Shown: piece after piece, positions 37,293 through 48,694 of the stretch
Numbering within the stretch: the stretch's first letter is position 1
How the letters are laid out: every line of letters starts with the position of its first letter
Assembly: GCA_027625915.1 (NCBI GenBank)
Contig: JANTQA010000057.1
Location: 6,820,001 to 6,884,000, forward strand
Length of the DNA: 64,000 bases
Reading direction: 5' to 3'
DNA from: Anaeramoeba flamelloides
Lineage: Eukaryota; Metamonada; Anaeramoebidae
Position numbers and translations under genes: made by a program
The notes under the pieces: generated by a model
The model's database searches: none
Seen by the model: the letters and a program-made list of their open reading frames with translations, nothing else
What the model was told of the DNA's origin: nothing

Positions 37293-40200
37293 ATGACTTT
37301 TTTTGGATCATCAAAATTAAAGCAATTAATTCAAAGCGCAACCTCAGATTTATTATTAAACTGTAATTGGGATCTCAATTTTAAAATCCTGGTTTATGTG
37401 ATCCAAAACCCAAACGAGTATTTTGTCTTTTAGTTCTTGCTATTTTTTTGATCTTGTCAAAAATTTTCAATTAATTCTTTACTTTTTCAAAAAAAAAACA
37501 TAAATAAAGAAAAAAAAAATATCTCAAATTAATAAAGTCGAGACTTTCAAAAAAAGATCAAAAAATTCGATACTTTTCACTACAAGTAATATTTTAACAT
37601 TTTTTATTCTGTTGATCTAAAAAATTAAAAGTTATTTAATTTTGAGTATTATTTTTATGATCAAAAAAAAAAATTCAAAATCTAGCTTTTGGATGCATCT
37701 GTAAAACACGTCGATGGTTTATCACTTTTAATTGAAGAAAAGAAATTTCTTACTTTTCTCCACAAACATTTAGTCACCTATCAAAAAAGTCAAGAAACGG
37801 ATTATATTTTGATTTTAATCAAATCTTGGGCAAAGAATTATGCCAGTAGGAACATTGTATCTTTGTACTACCAACTGAAAAAAAAAGGTAATTACTTAAT
37901 TTTATTCAAAACAAAAAAAAAACAATTTAACTGAGTTAACCAGTAATTATTTGCATCATTTTATTCATAAGAGAAAGTTATGATGAAAGTTTGTAATTAC
38001 TTTGTAATTCAAATACAAAAGTTATTGCAAAACTTTGAATAGCGGTTGTTTAGAGGAATATTTTAAATTATATTCACAACCAAATTGTGATACTGTTGCT
38101 AACATAATCCTTGTAGCCTTCGTAAAAACAGTGTTTCAAAATAAAAAGTGTGTTTGTTTTTGCAAGAAAGGCCTACAATTAAATGATCAAAGCTAGATAT
38201 TAAGAAACCAATAAATCTGATAACTGTTTCTTAAAGTTCTTAATTTAAAAAAGAAATTCTAATAAAAAAAAGATCAAATATAAAATTCTTCTTCCAAAAA
38301 ATAGAGACAATTCTTGAGGCAAAATCACCTAAAAATAAACAACACTCCCAGTGTTTTATTAAAACTTTTTAAAAAATTCAATTCATATTTTAAAATTTTA
38401 TTCAAAATAATCAAAGAATTTACCTCAAAATTGAACTTAGGCCTACCAGTTGAGTCTTGAATTTAGTGTTATATTTGAACATGTTGAAATTAAAAGTTCT
38501 GGGTTTTATGGGAAAGATACATTATTGTCTTTACATTGTGTATTTTTGATAACTGTATGGTTAAATGACTTTTCAAAGAATTTGGTTTTATTACAGTAAA
38601 CCCAAAAGGCAAAACTGAATGATAAAATGTTTACCATTATTAAAAATTTTTCTCAAAGTTCAGTATCAAAGAAGAATTAAATCTCGAGAAAGACTAATGT
38701 TACCATTGTGGAAAAAAGGTGAAAAACAGTTTTTAATTGAGAACCTTACTGAAAATTCAAAGTAAGATCAATTAAAAAAAAAATAAATAAATAAATAAAG
38801 ACATAATGAAATATTCAGCACAAGAACAGTTTTTTTAATACTATCTTTTGGTATGGGCTTAACTTTGATTGATCAATTATTAAAAATTTGTTCAAAAAAT
38901 TGACTGTTTTTAGGATCTCCAAAACTACACGAACAATTTCGATCAATCAGTAGATCTAAATTGTATTTTTTGATTGAAAATAATATAATGGGTTATTATT
39001 TGAAGTTTATTGGTTTCTCCTTTTTATTGATTTTATTTTACATTTTCAGGTTCTATTATGTTCCCAATAAAAAACCGTGTTTTTCACTTTTTTGATAAAA
39101 TGGTTAATTGATTTTGTAAAAATCTTATGATTTTTTCAATAAATAATTCAACAAAAGAGCTGAGAACTTGAAAAAAACAATTTAATTTCTTAATAGATTA
39201 TTATCACCAGAGATGTGTTAAAAATTAAAGTACGTTGCGATTGAAGGAAAGCAATATTAGTACTCGATAATCCAAATTGCTCATAAAAAATCTATATATA
39301 AATTCTTTATCAATAAATTATTCGATTTTTTAAAAATGATCTTGGTAATAAAAATGGTAATTTTGAATTTCCTTCTTAATTCCTTTCCCAAATTTAAAGA
39401 TAGAAATCCAACTAAAATCGGATTTAGTCTTTAATAATTACCCTATTAGAACCCCTAAAAGTAACTATTTTTAAAAATTTTTTAATTTCAAGATATAAAA
39501 AAATAATCTTGAAAACTTTTTAAAATAACACTAGTTCAATTTTTATTTTTTCATATTTCATAGACCTACTCAGAGAAAAAGAGATTCAAGATTGCTTTTT
39601 TTCTCTTTCTTTTCAGATAAAATTAATTTATTTTCAATATATCATATTATCCATAACAAACAAAACTCTTAAAGAGTTCAAAAATATTGTTTTAAGTTTT
39701 TTTTTTATTAATTTGTATTTTTTCATTAACCTTGATACCTTTTATCTATACTTCCAAAGAGTGGAAAAATTTCAATATATTTGATGATTTAAAATGACAT
39801 TCTATTTTTTTGAAAGCAAAAAAAAAAATTGATTTTAAGAAGATACCGAAAATTGAAAATCAAAAATAATTTTTCCAAATTCAAACAAACTTAAACATCT
39901 CTAATGGTGTTTTAACTGGAGTTTTTTACCCTTTAAAATTTCATCAATACACTTATAAATATTCTATCTCTCTTTGGACGTATAGATAAAAATTATCAAA
40001 ATTATTTAAAAAAATATGAATTTCTAAAACAAAAAAAATTAAGAAATTGTATTATCCGGTTATATAGTTAATTATATATTTATTTCAAAAAATTTTTATT
40101 TTTGTACAATAAAGCGATATTTAAAAAAAACATTTTGAGTGATATTTTAATATATAAATATGCTTTATCAATAATTCAAACTTTGAATTCCAACTGATAA

Positions 40201-43200
40201 AAAGATTTAATTGGGAAATAATTCTGTTTTTTTTTTTAATAATAATTTTCATGAATATGAAATTATATATCTAAGAGATCAAATATATACAATTTTTGAA
40301 AGTCAAAGATTTTTTATTTGAAGAAGATAAAAGTTTTTAATCTATTTAGCAGAACAACAATAAATTTTGAATATTGTTATAAAAAAAAAAATTGGAAGAT
40401 ATTTAAAATAGAGAACTCATTTACATTTACTTCGGAAATAGCACAATTACCCTATAGTTAAATCTGCTTAACTACTTATTACACATTTAACAAAAAAAAA
40501 ATGAGTAAAATTATCCTGAATTTGTTTGAACAAAAAAATTAAAAGAACTGTTGCAATTAAATTTTCTTTTTTTAAAGAAAGTACATAATCTCATCTATTT
40601 ATAAAAATAAAATCAAACTACAAAAAAAGAGTAAAATACAATACACGTTAAATAAATTAAATTGACCTTCTTTTTCAAAAAAAAAATATTTTTTGTTTTT
40701 TTATTGATTAGGAAATCAAAATTAAACTCTAAGTTACCTTTCACTTAAATTATCTTTCAGGAATTCCAGTTTTAAATCATAGATTTCATGATTATTAATT
40801 AATGAAAATAATTTCAAGCGATCACAACTTTCAATTATTTCATTAAAATTTAATTCTTTTAATTTATTTAAAAACATCAAACTATCTTTTTCATAGGAAG
40901 TGCACGCCCTATAAAAAATGATCAATATTTTACTATTATCTCTTTCAGTTCATATTTTAAACATAAAAGATAAAATTTATTTGAGTTTTTATTTAAACAT
41001 AGTAATATCTAAATAAGCAGTTAGTAAATGTTCTGAATTTTCGAAAAATATTTTTATTATTATTTCAATTGATTGTTGTTAAATGGTTTGACAATTTTAG
41101 TTTTAAATATCAAGGTTAAATAATTATTATATTTTTAATGTTGAATATTTCTTTATTTTGTAATTTGTTTATAGGTTTTGATTTTCCCTCTCGTGGCGAA
41201 ATAGGACAAATTCCAAAATTCCCTTCAAAATATCAAAAACTGAGAGACAAAATTCGAAAAAAATCAGTACAAATGAACACACAAATATTAAAACCAACAA
41301 ATAGAATAATTTATGGTGGATCAATGGTCAACACAAAAATAACAATACCAACAAATTCTTTTGATCAACAATTATATTTGGCACAAAAAATAGTAAAATT
41401 TATTCTTATTTTCGAATTTTAATATTTTATTATTCACCTATTTTTTTGTTTTCTGTTGTAGATATTAGACGGTTGTAAAACAAATATTTGAATTTTTTGA
41501 TTATTTGAAAATTATTTTGTTGTATTTTTTGTTTTTAGGTAAAAAATAGATTAGATTGGTATTAAAAGATAAATGGTACATCAAAAATAAAAATTATTTT
41601 TTAAAATCCTTTTTATTTTTGGAAATTATTGTAGATTTAGATCATTTTTTAATTTGCAATCATATTGAAAAAATGAAAATTTTGTATAGAAGAATTAATC
41701 AAAATACAAAAAAAATAATTAACAACCAAATAATAATATTTTTGATAATATTGAAACAAAGAAGTATTATTTATCTTGTAATTAGTGAATGGCAAAGAAT
41801 AATTTGAATCTTTATGAAAATTTTGAAATAAAAAGTGAATAATTAGGGAAGTATCGTCAAGTGAAGTTTAGAAACCTATTTTTTTTTAATTTAAGAAATA
41901 AAAAAAATTCAGAAACTTTTCTTATTATTTCTTCAATTCAAAATAAAATAACAGTAATTTACCAGGATTCAAAAGAATAGTTTAAAATCAACGAACTTTC
42001 TCTATTCTTTCAAAATAATGGAAGACCTAACGACAGCGTAAGAGAAAATTCATTTTCCACCTTTTAAATAAAAAAAAATAAATTAAAAAAAAAATCATTG
42101 TTTTTGGTGAATTCATTTAACCCTTTATTATTTTGGTTTATTACTCATTTTCACTTTGAATAAAAAAATTAAATCACTCATAATCCATATTCAAATGTTT
42201 ACTGATGATCAAATTTTACTTATGAAAGGATTATTGATAGAAAAAGATTTTGAATAATAACAAATATATAAAATAATAAGAATTTTTAGAATAAATCCTC
42301 AGAATGATAAAAATAAAAAAACTTTAATTCCAAATGCGATTTTAAATTTTGGATTAGACTAGATAAACAAACTCATTTAAACTTTAACATTGATAAAGTT
42401 AAGACAAATTCCAAAAAATATCCAATATCTTATAACAAAAAAATTTCTAAACCATTAAAAATTTATTGTTTAAAGTTGTTTTACATAACCATTTATTATA
42501 TGGATTTAGAAATATTTGATATAGCAAAAACAGTTTTTAAAGATACTAATATTTGAATCAATAAAAAAATTATAACAATTTTTTTGTTAATAAAAGTACA
42601 CCCTCACGGACTTATTTATAAAGCAGAAGCAAAAATTGACAGGGCGAAAATACCTATAAAGGCTATTTCCAATAAAGTGGGGCAAATTTATTTTGAATTT
42701 ATCCTTATGAAACAATATAAAGGAAACGATTTAAAGATACTAAATTATTAAAAACCATTTATTGATTCTTGATAATATTTCAATCAGTTATTTAGTAAAC
42801 TAAATTTCATAATAAATGGCCCATCTTACATTTTAATTTTGAATTGCTTTTGTATCATTTTGAAGTTTTTCCTCTCACAATGAAAAGTTTACAAATAAAT
42901 CATTTTTTCTCTTTTTTAATATTTCGACAGTGTTTTGTTAAAATGGAAAATGAAAATGAAAAATTGGAAAGAAGTAACAGATGAATAAATGAAAAAATTG
43001 GTTTCAAATATAAAAAAGAGATTAGATTTAGTTATTCAAATGGAAGGAGAATTGATAAATGGTGTTTTATTAATTTTTTAAATGTTCTATTTTTTATTTA
43101 ATGCTTCTTTCAAAATAAATGTCCCAATTGTTTTTTTTTACTTTTTTTTATTTTATTTTTCGACTAAAAATAATTATCTCTTGAGTATAGAACTGAATAT

Positions 43201-45511
43201 TAAAATCGAAAATTTTATATTATAATAGATAACATCAATTATTAAAAAATTTTTTCTTTAAAATTTGATTTTTAATGGGCCAATGATTTTGAAAGGGGGT
43301 TTATTTTATTAAATAAAGAAAAGATATCAAAATTTATGATCTCAATTTTCTTTGATATTTTTTTAGTGAAAAATTGATCATTATAGTTTCTTTTTGATAA
43401 AAAAAAAAATAATTATGAAAGAAGTTTAATCTTGATAAATTTTCCAATAGAAGGTATACTTAATTCTAATCTGTTGATGTTTAAAAAATCTTTTGATACC
43501 TTTTCCATATATCCAGTTTTTTATTTGAAATTGGTCATATATTGTTTTCTCCAAAAAAAGTTTCTTTTTTTTTTTCTTTATTTTTTTGAAATATTTTTGT
43601 TGAAATATTTCAAAATAAATATCAAAGTCTTTGATTCAATTGTTCAGAATATTTTACTATATTTGGTAATGTCAATTAATGAATACTTTCACTAGCATCG
43701 ATGATTTTTTATGAAATGTAAAAAAAAATACCCTACTTTTTTGGAAATACCATATCAACTAATTTTCAGTCAAAGGTGCCCAGTTGTAATGGTATAATAC
43801 ATATGTTTAAAGGGTTTGCATAGATATTAGAAGAAAAATTTTATTTTGGAAATTTTCAAAATTGAAATCATTTTTTCACATTTAAACACATTTTTGTTTT
43901 TTTTTTTCGATTTTTTTTTTAATAACGCCATTCAGTTGCAAAAATTTTTAATTGCAAGATCAATAGTCACTTGGTAAAAACGTGTTATTCTAAGGTCATT
44001 GAAACCATGTAAATATTGTTGAGAAATCTATTGATTTCTATTGCAATTCAATTCGATCTTTGATCTGTATATTTGTTTAATAAATGTGAAAAATTTTCAC
44101 TTCATTTTCATTTCCTTTTTCAAATAGAGACCACAAATACAAACAAACTTTGTTTGGGGGCTTAATTTCTAAAAGAAAAGTATGGAAAATGAAGTGAAAA
44201 ATGTTTCATATTTATTATTCAAATACCAGTAGAAGTTCAAAACGAACATCCTTGTTTTTCTCAATAGGTCCCTAAGAATTTGGGTTTTTCAATTTTCAAG
44301 AAAATCTATTGATTAATTAGTTTTCTTTCAGACATGTATCCACATTTCTTTGAGGTTTATTATTCTCTTTATTTCTTATTTGTTCTTCAAAGGTCAATTA
44401 TATAAAATAATTGATATTTGAAAAAAACGGCTGGGCCCCTTTGACTGAAACAGAGTTTATATATATATATATATTTAATACTAAAATGAAATAAACATTA
44501 TCATTATTATGGATTTAATTAAAATGATATTTAACAAAAAAAATTAAATCTTTTAACAATTTTTCCTCATAGATAAGTGCTAATAGGAACATTTCTCAAG
44601 AAGAAAAAAATTTAAAATTTCTTTATCTTGTAAAATCAACTTCAACAACTTTGATTGAGATTTTGATGAATTGGAATTCAAGAAAAAATATTAAAAATGA
44701 TCAGTTTGCCAATGACCTTTTAGTGAAATGCAAAAATTATAAACCACGGGTTATGAATATTGTTCAACAAGTAGTAGGTAATGAAAAACTGTTAAATTTT
44801 GCACTTGAAATTAATGATATATTAAATAGTACGTCTGTTTTTTTTAAAGAACTATTAAAAAATGGTGAATTATCGGAAAAATCAAGATCAAGGTTTAACC
44901 AGAAGCAATCTACTTCAATTCATAAAGCAGGAAACAAAACAAAAGAAAAAGTGAAAATGAACAAAACAAAAAAAAAACAAACTGAAGAAGAAGAAATTAA
45001 AGTATTTTCAAATAAGGGGCAGACTATAACAAAAGAAAATACAAATCAATATAAAATTAAGAAAGGGAATAATCCTACCAGTGTAAATGAGAATAAAAAT
45101 GAAATGAGGATTGATAATTTATTAGGAATTGAATTTGGTGGTGCACAAACTCAGAAAATAAACCAACAACAAAGCTATGATAAGGGTCAGACAAATTCGT
45201 TTTCTGAAGAGAAAACAATAGATTTTTTCATGGGGAAAATACCTTTTGAAAATGAACCAAACATATACCAAACCCAAACTCAGAGCCAATCTCTGAAAAA
45301 TGAAAAAGATGATCGGTTAATCAATGAAGAATTTGCGAAAATTACAAATAGGAGGTATCAAAAAAAATATTTATTCAATAATAGACAAAATAGTGAAATC
45401 AAAGTTGAACTACAGAGCCGACAACAGATACAACCAAAAGAGGGAAATGATGATTCTATAGACGATGAATTTGAACAATTCTTCTCTTCAAGAAAAATAA
45501 AAAAATTCTAA
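37293..45511 (+). CDS. VHS-GAT domain sorting adaptor (TOM1/GGA-like)
   Basis: Adaptor of endosomal or trans-Golgi sorting that binds ubiquitinated cargo and clathrin. Exons 37293-37417, 37510-37585, 37686-37887, 41175-41392, 44573-45511; phases 2, 0, 1, 0 all match; 519 residues. VHS domain residues 1 to about 145: LIQSATSDLLLNCNWDLNFK, KIRYFSLQLLDASVKHVDG, FLTFLHKHLV, ILIKSWAKNYASRN, LKKKGFDFPSRGEI. GAT domain about 190-305: ISQEEKNLKFLYLV, NDLLVKCKNYKPRVMNIV, NEKLLNFALEINDILNS. The Lys/Gln-rich tail carries NLLGIEF, matching the clathrin box L-hydrophobic-x-hydrophobic-acidic (about 390-394), and an acidic DDEFEQFF end. No gamma-ear domain, so it is TOM1-like rather than a true GGA. Exons 1-2 were found by family alignment. 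Introns 3 and 4 are each over 3 kb. Confidence 0.92.
38709..39093. mobile_element. MITE-1 copy C (385 bp)
   Basis: Left end GGTGAAAAACAGTTTTTAAT then TGAGAACCTTACTGAAAATT; right end CATTTTCAGGTTCTATTATG then TTCCCAATAAAAAACCGTG and TTTTTCAC. The ends are inverted copies of about 45 bp. Interior shares GATTGATCAAT, AGGATCTCCAAA and TTATTGATTTTA with copy A at 4565-4990. Confidence 0.75.
40734..41050 (-). mobile_element. LINE reverse-transcriptase 3' end, decayed fragment (antisense in intron)
   Basis: The minus strand gives NKFYLLCLKYELKEIIV and, after a break, ACTSYEKDSLMFLNKLKEL and NNHEIYDLKLEFLKDNLSER. This parallels the end of the fragment at 18350-18667 (KLKVINL, NNREIYDFMVKFLKGNLS). 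Truncated, with internal disruptions. Confidence 0.6.
41838..42070. repeat. Hairpin-array repeat, copy 4 (short form, about 230 bp)
   Basis: Begins AATTAGGGAAGTATCGTCAA and ends CCTAACGACAGCGTAAGAG, the same ends as copy 1. Only two hairpins: TTTAATTTAAGAAATAAAAA paired with a TTATTATTTCTTCAATT-type arm, and CAGGATTCAAAAGAATAG paired with CTATTCTTTCAAAATAATGG. This minimal copy helps define the element boundaries. Confidence 0.75.
42150..42750 (+). mobile_element. LINE reverse-transcriptase palm/thumb fragment, decayed
   Basis: Reads IHIQMFTDDQILLMKGLLI, resembling the catalytic YADD block of non-LTR reverse transcriptases with F-T in place of Y-A. Pieces follow such as LNIDKVKTNSKKYPISYN (the IN..KSK block) and KVHPHGLIYKAEAKIDRAK. 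Several stops and frame changes interrupt it. Confidence 0.5.
44062..44231. mobile_element. MITE-2 copy d
   Basis: Left arm GAAAAATTTTCACTTCATTT; right arm AAAATGAAGTGAAAAATGTT followed by TATTATTCAAATACCAGTA. The outermost left end (TGATCTGTATATTTGTT) is degraded. Lies in intron 4 of the VHS-GAT gene. Confidence 0.65.
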
Positions 45512-48500
45512 TATTCATTTCAAAATAATGTTTTTTTATCAATATATATTCCTCAGTCACAAAAAACACCAAAAATATATTTGTAAAAGTATTTAAATAT
45601 AATGAATTTTCTTCAATTTTGAATTCTTTGTCACATATAGATTTTCTTTAATTAAGACAAATTTTATTATTAATGTAAAATAAACTCTAATTTGTTTTTT
45701 AGGTTGCATCAAAATCTGTATTAATTGTTTTTTTTTTAGACAACATGCTTTCCATTTAAAAAATATATCAAAAATTAAGTATTTAGTTCCAATAGTTATA
45801 TTTCTCTTTAATAATTTCTAAATAATTAAAAAAAAGAAAAATGTAATCAAATCAAAAAATTTTTTTTTACTTTATAAAAAAAAAATTAATTGGAAATATA
45901 TTGATCAAAAAAACTAAAAATCTCTTTCAATCTAAAAGTCCTAAAAAAAAAAAAGATATGATCTCTGAACAACCCCCTTTGCCAAATAATTCATTTTTTA
46001 TTTTTTAACTTTTTTCAATACAATAGTGAATCATAAAACGCAAGACTTTTCTGATATATTACCTTTGATTGTTCTTCTGCTTCAAAAAAAGAATTATTAA
46101 TTTTTTAATACCTACTGAATGAGATCTGATTTTTTGATTGGAAGTTAATGAAAGTTAAGGTTTTTTTTTTAAAGGGAATTAATTACAAGACAATTTGTTT
46201 TGGTATCAATTTTATTGTTTTTTTTTTTTTTTGTATATATAATCCACATTAACTACTTTCATATCTTTAAAGAAAATTTATTAGATTTCCAGATTTTGTT
46301 AATTTTTTTACAAGTTTTTTGTTTTCAGGGTGATGTTCGAAATTCCTGAAATAAGGATATTCTCAACTTTGCAAAACCCTACTCCTTTTTACATAAAAAT
46401 TTTTGAGAGATGGATCTTTATTTTATAAGGAAAATAAAAATTTTTTAACAATTTTTTGGTTAGTTCAAGCTACTTTTGTTTATTATTTCAAAGAAACAAA
46501 CTTTAATAAAATTATTTAAAAAAAAAATCAAAAAACAACAAAAATGAATTTAAAGTCCCCAATAAATAATGGAAAAGTGTTTAAAGTGTGTTCGCTTTCA
46601 AATATATTGATTTAGTGATATGGGGTTCCTAATGAATTCCTAATATAAAATACAAACGCCATATAATTAGGCTGGTATAATTGCTTAAGGCAGGGTATTA
46701 CCATTTTAAACTATTTGTTTTTTTGTAAAATTTGATGATTTTTTTAATTTAACTTTTTTATTATTTCGTCAAAATCCACTTTCCTTTGAAGTTCTTATTA
46801 AGGGTAGAATAATTCATTAAATTGAACAATTAGTTAATATTCAATAATTATTTTCAGTTAAATGAAAAACTAATGAAAGGTTTATGTTTGTATGCTTCTC
46901 TTGATGGATATGGTACTTATTTGTTTAATATATATATATTCATTATTCAATATAAGTTTGTAATCACTTAAAACAAAATGAAAGTAAGATTTATATATAT
47001 ATTGGTTTATTATGAGTAATAATTTGGAACTTACCCACTTAAGGGGTAATATAACCAACAATTTTTTTTTCTTTAGTTTTATTTATACAGTATAATCTCA
47101 ACTCAAAAAGTAATCTATATTAATTACTATTTTGTAATTTTTGAAAGTGTAAAGAATCATCTTCAGTTTTATTGATTTCTTTAAATTACTAAATTAATAA
47201 CATTTATTAATTTCATATTAATTCATCATGTTTATTAAGCAGTGTTATAAAATTAATTCTTGAAATTCTTACTTCAAAAAATCTTATATAACAATAAATT
47301 GGTATTTCAAGAATTTTTTTTATAAAACTATTTATTCAGGTTGAAAATAAAATAAAAGAGTTAATTTTCCAAAGAGGATTATGAAAAAACAAAATAGAAA
47401 TAAGAAATACATTAATATCCTTTTACAAATAAAAAATGGTTCATTATAGTTGTACTTTTTTTAGTATTAACCTAAAAATATTGTAAAATAACTGATATGA
47501 AATATTGAGATTGTATGTAAATTCGAAATTAATTTATATTTCATTTGGATTGTTTGGTATCAACGGATATTGACTTAAATTCCAAAATTTTTGATATAGT
47601 TAAAACTTTTAAATGTATCACATTATGACAATGCATTCAAATTGAAAATAATTTTGATTTTTGAAAAATAGGATAATCATTTTTTCATCTTTTTTGTTTT
47701 TTGTTTTCATTTCATTTTATTTTTTTGAATTATGTAACTTGTTTCTTCCAATCAAGTTTTTTTTACAATAGTTTATAGAATAACAAAAATGTATTTATTT
47801 AAATTGAAAACTCAAATAAAATTAGTTGATGGTATCTAATCATTTGAGCTAACCAATAATAGTTCATAGAATCTAAACAAATTTACCAATACCTTTGTTT
47901 CCTTTTATCTCTCAATTTTTTTGAACACACCGATAATCTATAATTATTATTGATTTTTTGTTTTGTGAGTATTATAATTTATCAATGATTGTTAACATTT
48001 AAATCAGTGAATGGTTATAATTTGGTATTTCTTCTCGAATTGATTAAATAAGTTTTTTTTTTCAAAAATTGAGTTTAGCTATGTTAAAAATTTTAAATTG
48101 GAGTTTATTTTTTACTTTTTATGCGTTATTTTTTTACTCACTTTCATTTTAGAAAACTAAATCAAGTTTCAAATACTTCTAATAACTGTATATAAATACT
48201 ACCTCGTTAAATTGAAAGACACAAATGTGGTCACTTTAAAACTCTCTCTTTAACAGATTAAGTGTTTTTTTCTAACATTTAACCCTATTCAATAAATCTG
48301 ATCCCCAAAATTTTTGATAATTGTATTTTTTTGATTATGATTTATTTTTTGTTTTGTTGGCATTGTAATTTATAAACAAGTGTAAACATTTCAATTAGAG
48401 GATGCTTCCTATTTAGTATTTCCTAGATAAATTATTTAATAAGATATGTTTTTCAAAAATTAAATTTTGGTGTGTTAAAAATATTGAATTGGGATTTATT

Positions 48501-48694
48501 TCCACCATCTTCTTTGTTGTTGTAATTAATAAAAAAAAAAAAAAAAAAAAGCACGTTTAATGGTAGTATAAGAATACACTCATTTTAAAAAACGAAAATA
48601 TTTATTGTTAAAATTGTAAATGTAAAAAAAGAATAAAAAAAATTGAAAAAAAAAAAAAATCAAGAAAAATAAGTAAAAAGAAAAAATAATAAAA
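45512..48694. other. Intergenic region between convergent VHS-GAT and RhoGEF genes (3.2 kb)
   Basis: The two genes converge, so this is 3' flank for both. Holds a diverged direct duplication (about 47935-48505) and AT microsatellites (for example 46920-46935). No coding sequence or RNA gene recognised. Confidence 0.7.
47935..48505. repeat. Diverged direct duplication, two units offset by about 390 bp
   Basis: Unit 1 (about 47945-48115) and unit 2 (about 48335-48505) share in order TTTTTTGTTTTGT, ATTATAATTTAT/ATTGTAATTTAT, TGTTAACATTT/TGTAAACATTT, TTTCAAAAATTGA/TTTCAAAAATTAA, GTTAAAAAT and ATTGGAGTTTATTT/ATTGGGATTTATTT. No coding content. Confidence 0.6.

Larger units (their letters stand above)
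37888..41174 (+). other. Intron 3 of the VHS-GAT gene (3.3 kb)
   Basis: Donor GTAATT inside LKKKG, acceptor TTTATAG before FDFPSRG, phase 1. Contains MITE-1 copy C (38709-39093) and an antisense LINE 3' fragment (40734-41050). Confidence 0.9.
41393..44572 (+). other. Intron 4 of the VHS-GAT gene (3.2 kb)
   Basis: Donor GTAAAA after FDQQLYLAQKI, acceptor CTCATAG before ISANRNISQ, phase 0. Contains a short hairpin-array copy (41838-42070), a LINE RT fragment (about 42150-42750) and MITE-2 copy d (44062-44231). Open frames at 41556-41807 and 43432-43695 are AT-rich and unrecognised; I see no extra exon. Confidence 0.88.

Noticed and set aside
41556-41807. 83-codon open frame in a VHS-GAT intron
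   Set aside because: AT-biased Ile/Lys/Asn composition, no homology seen, and the flanking exons already join in phase without it.
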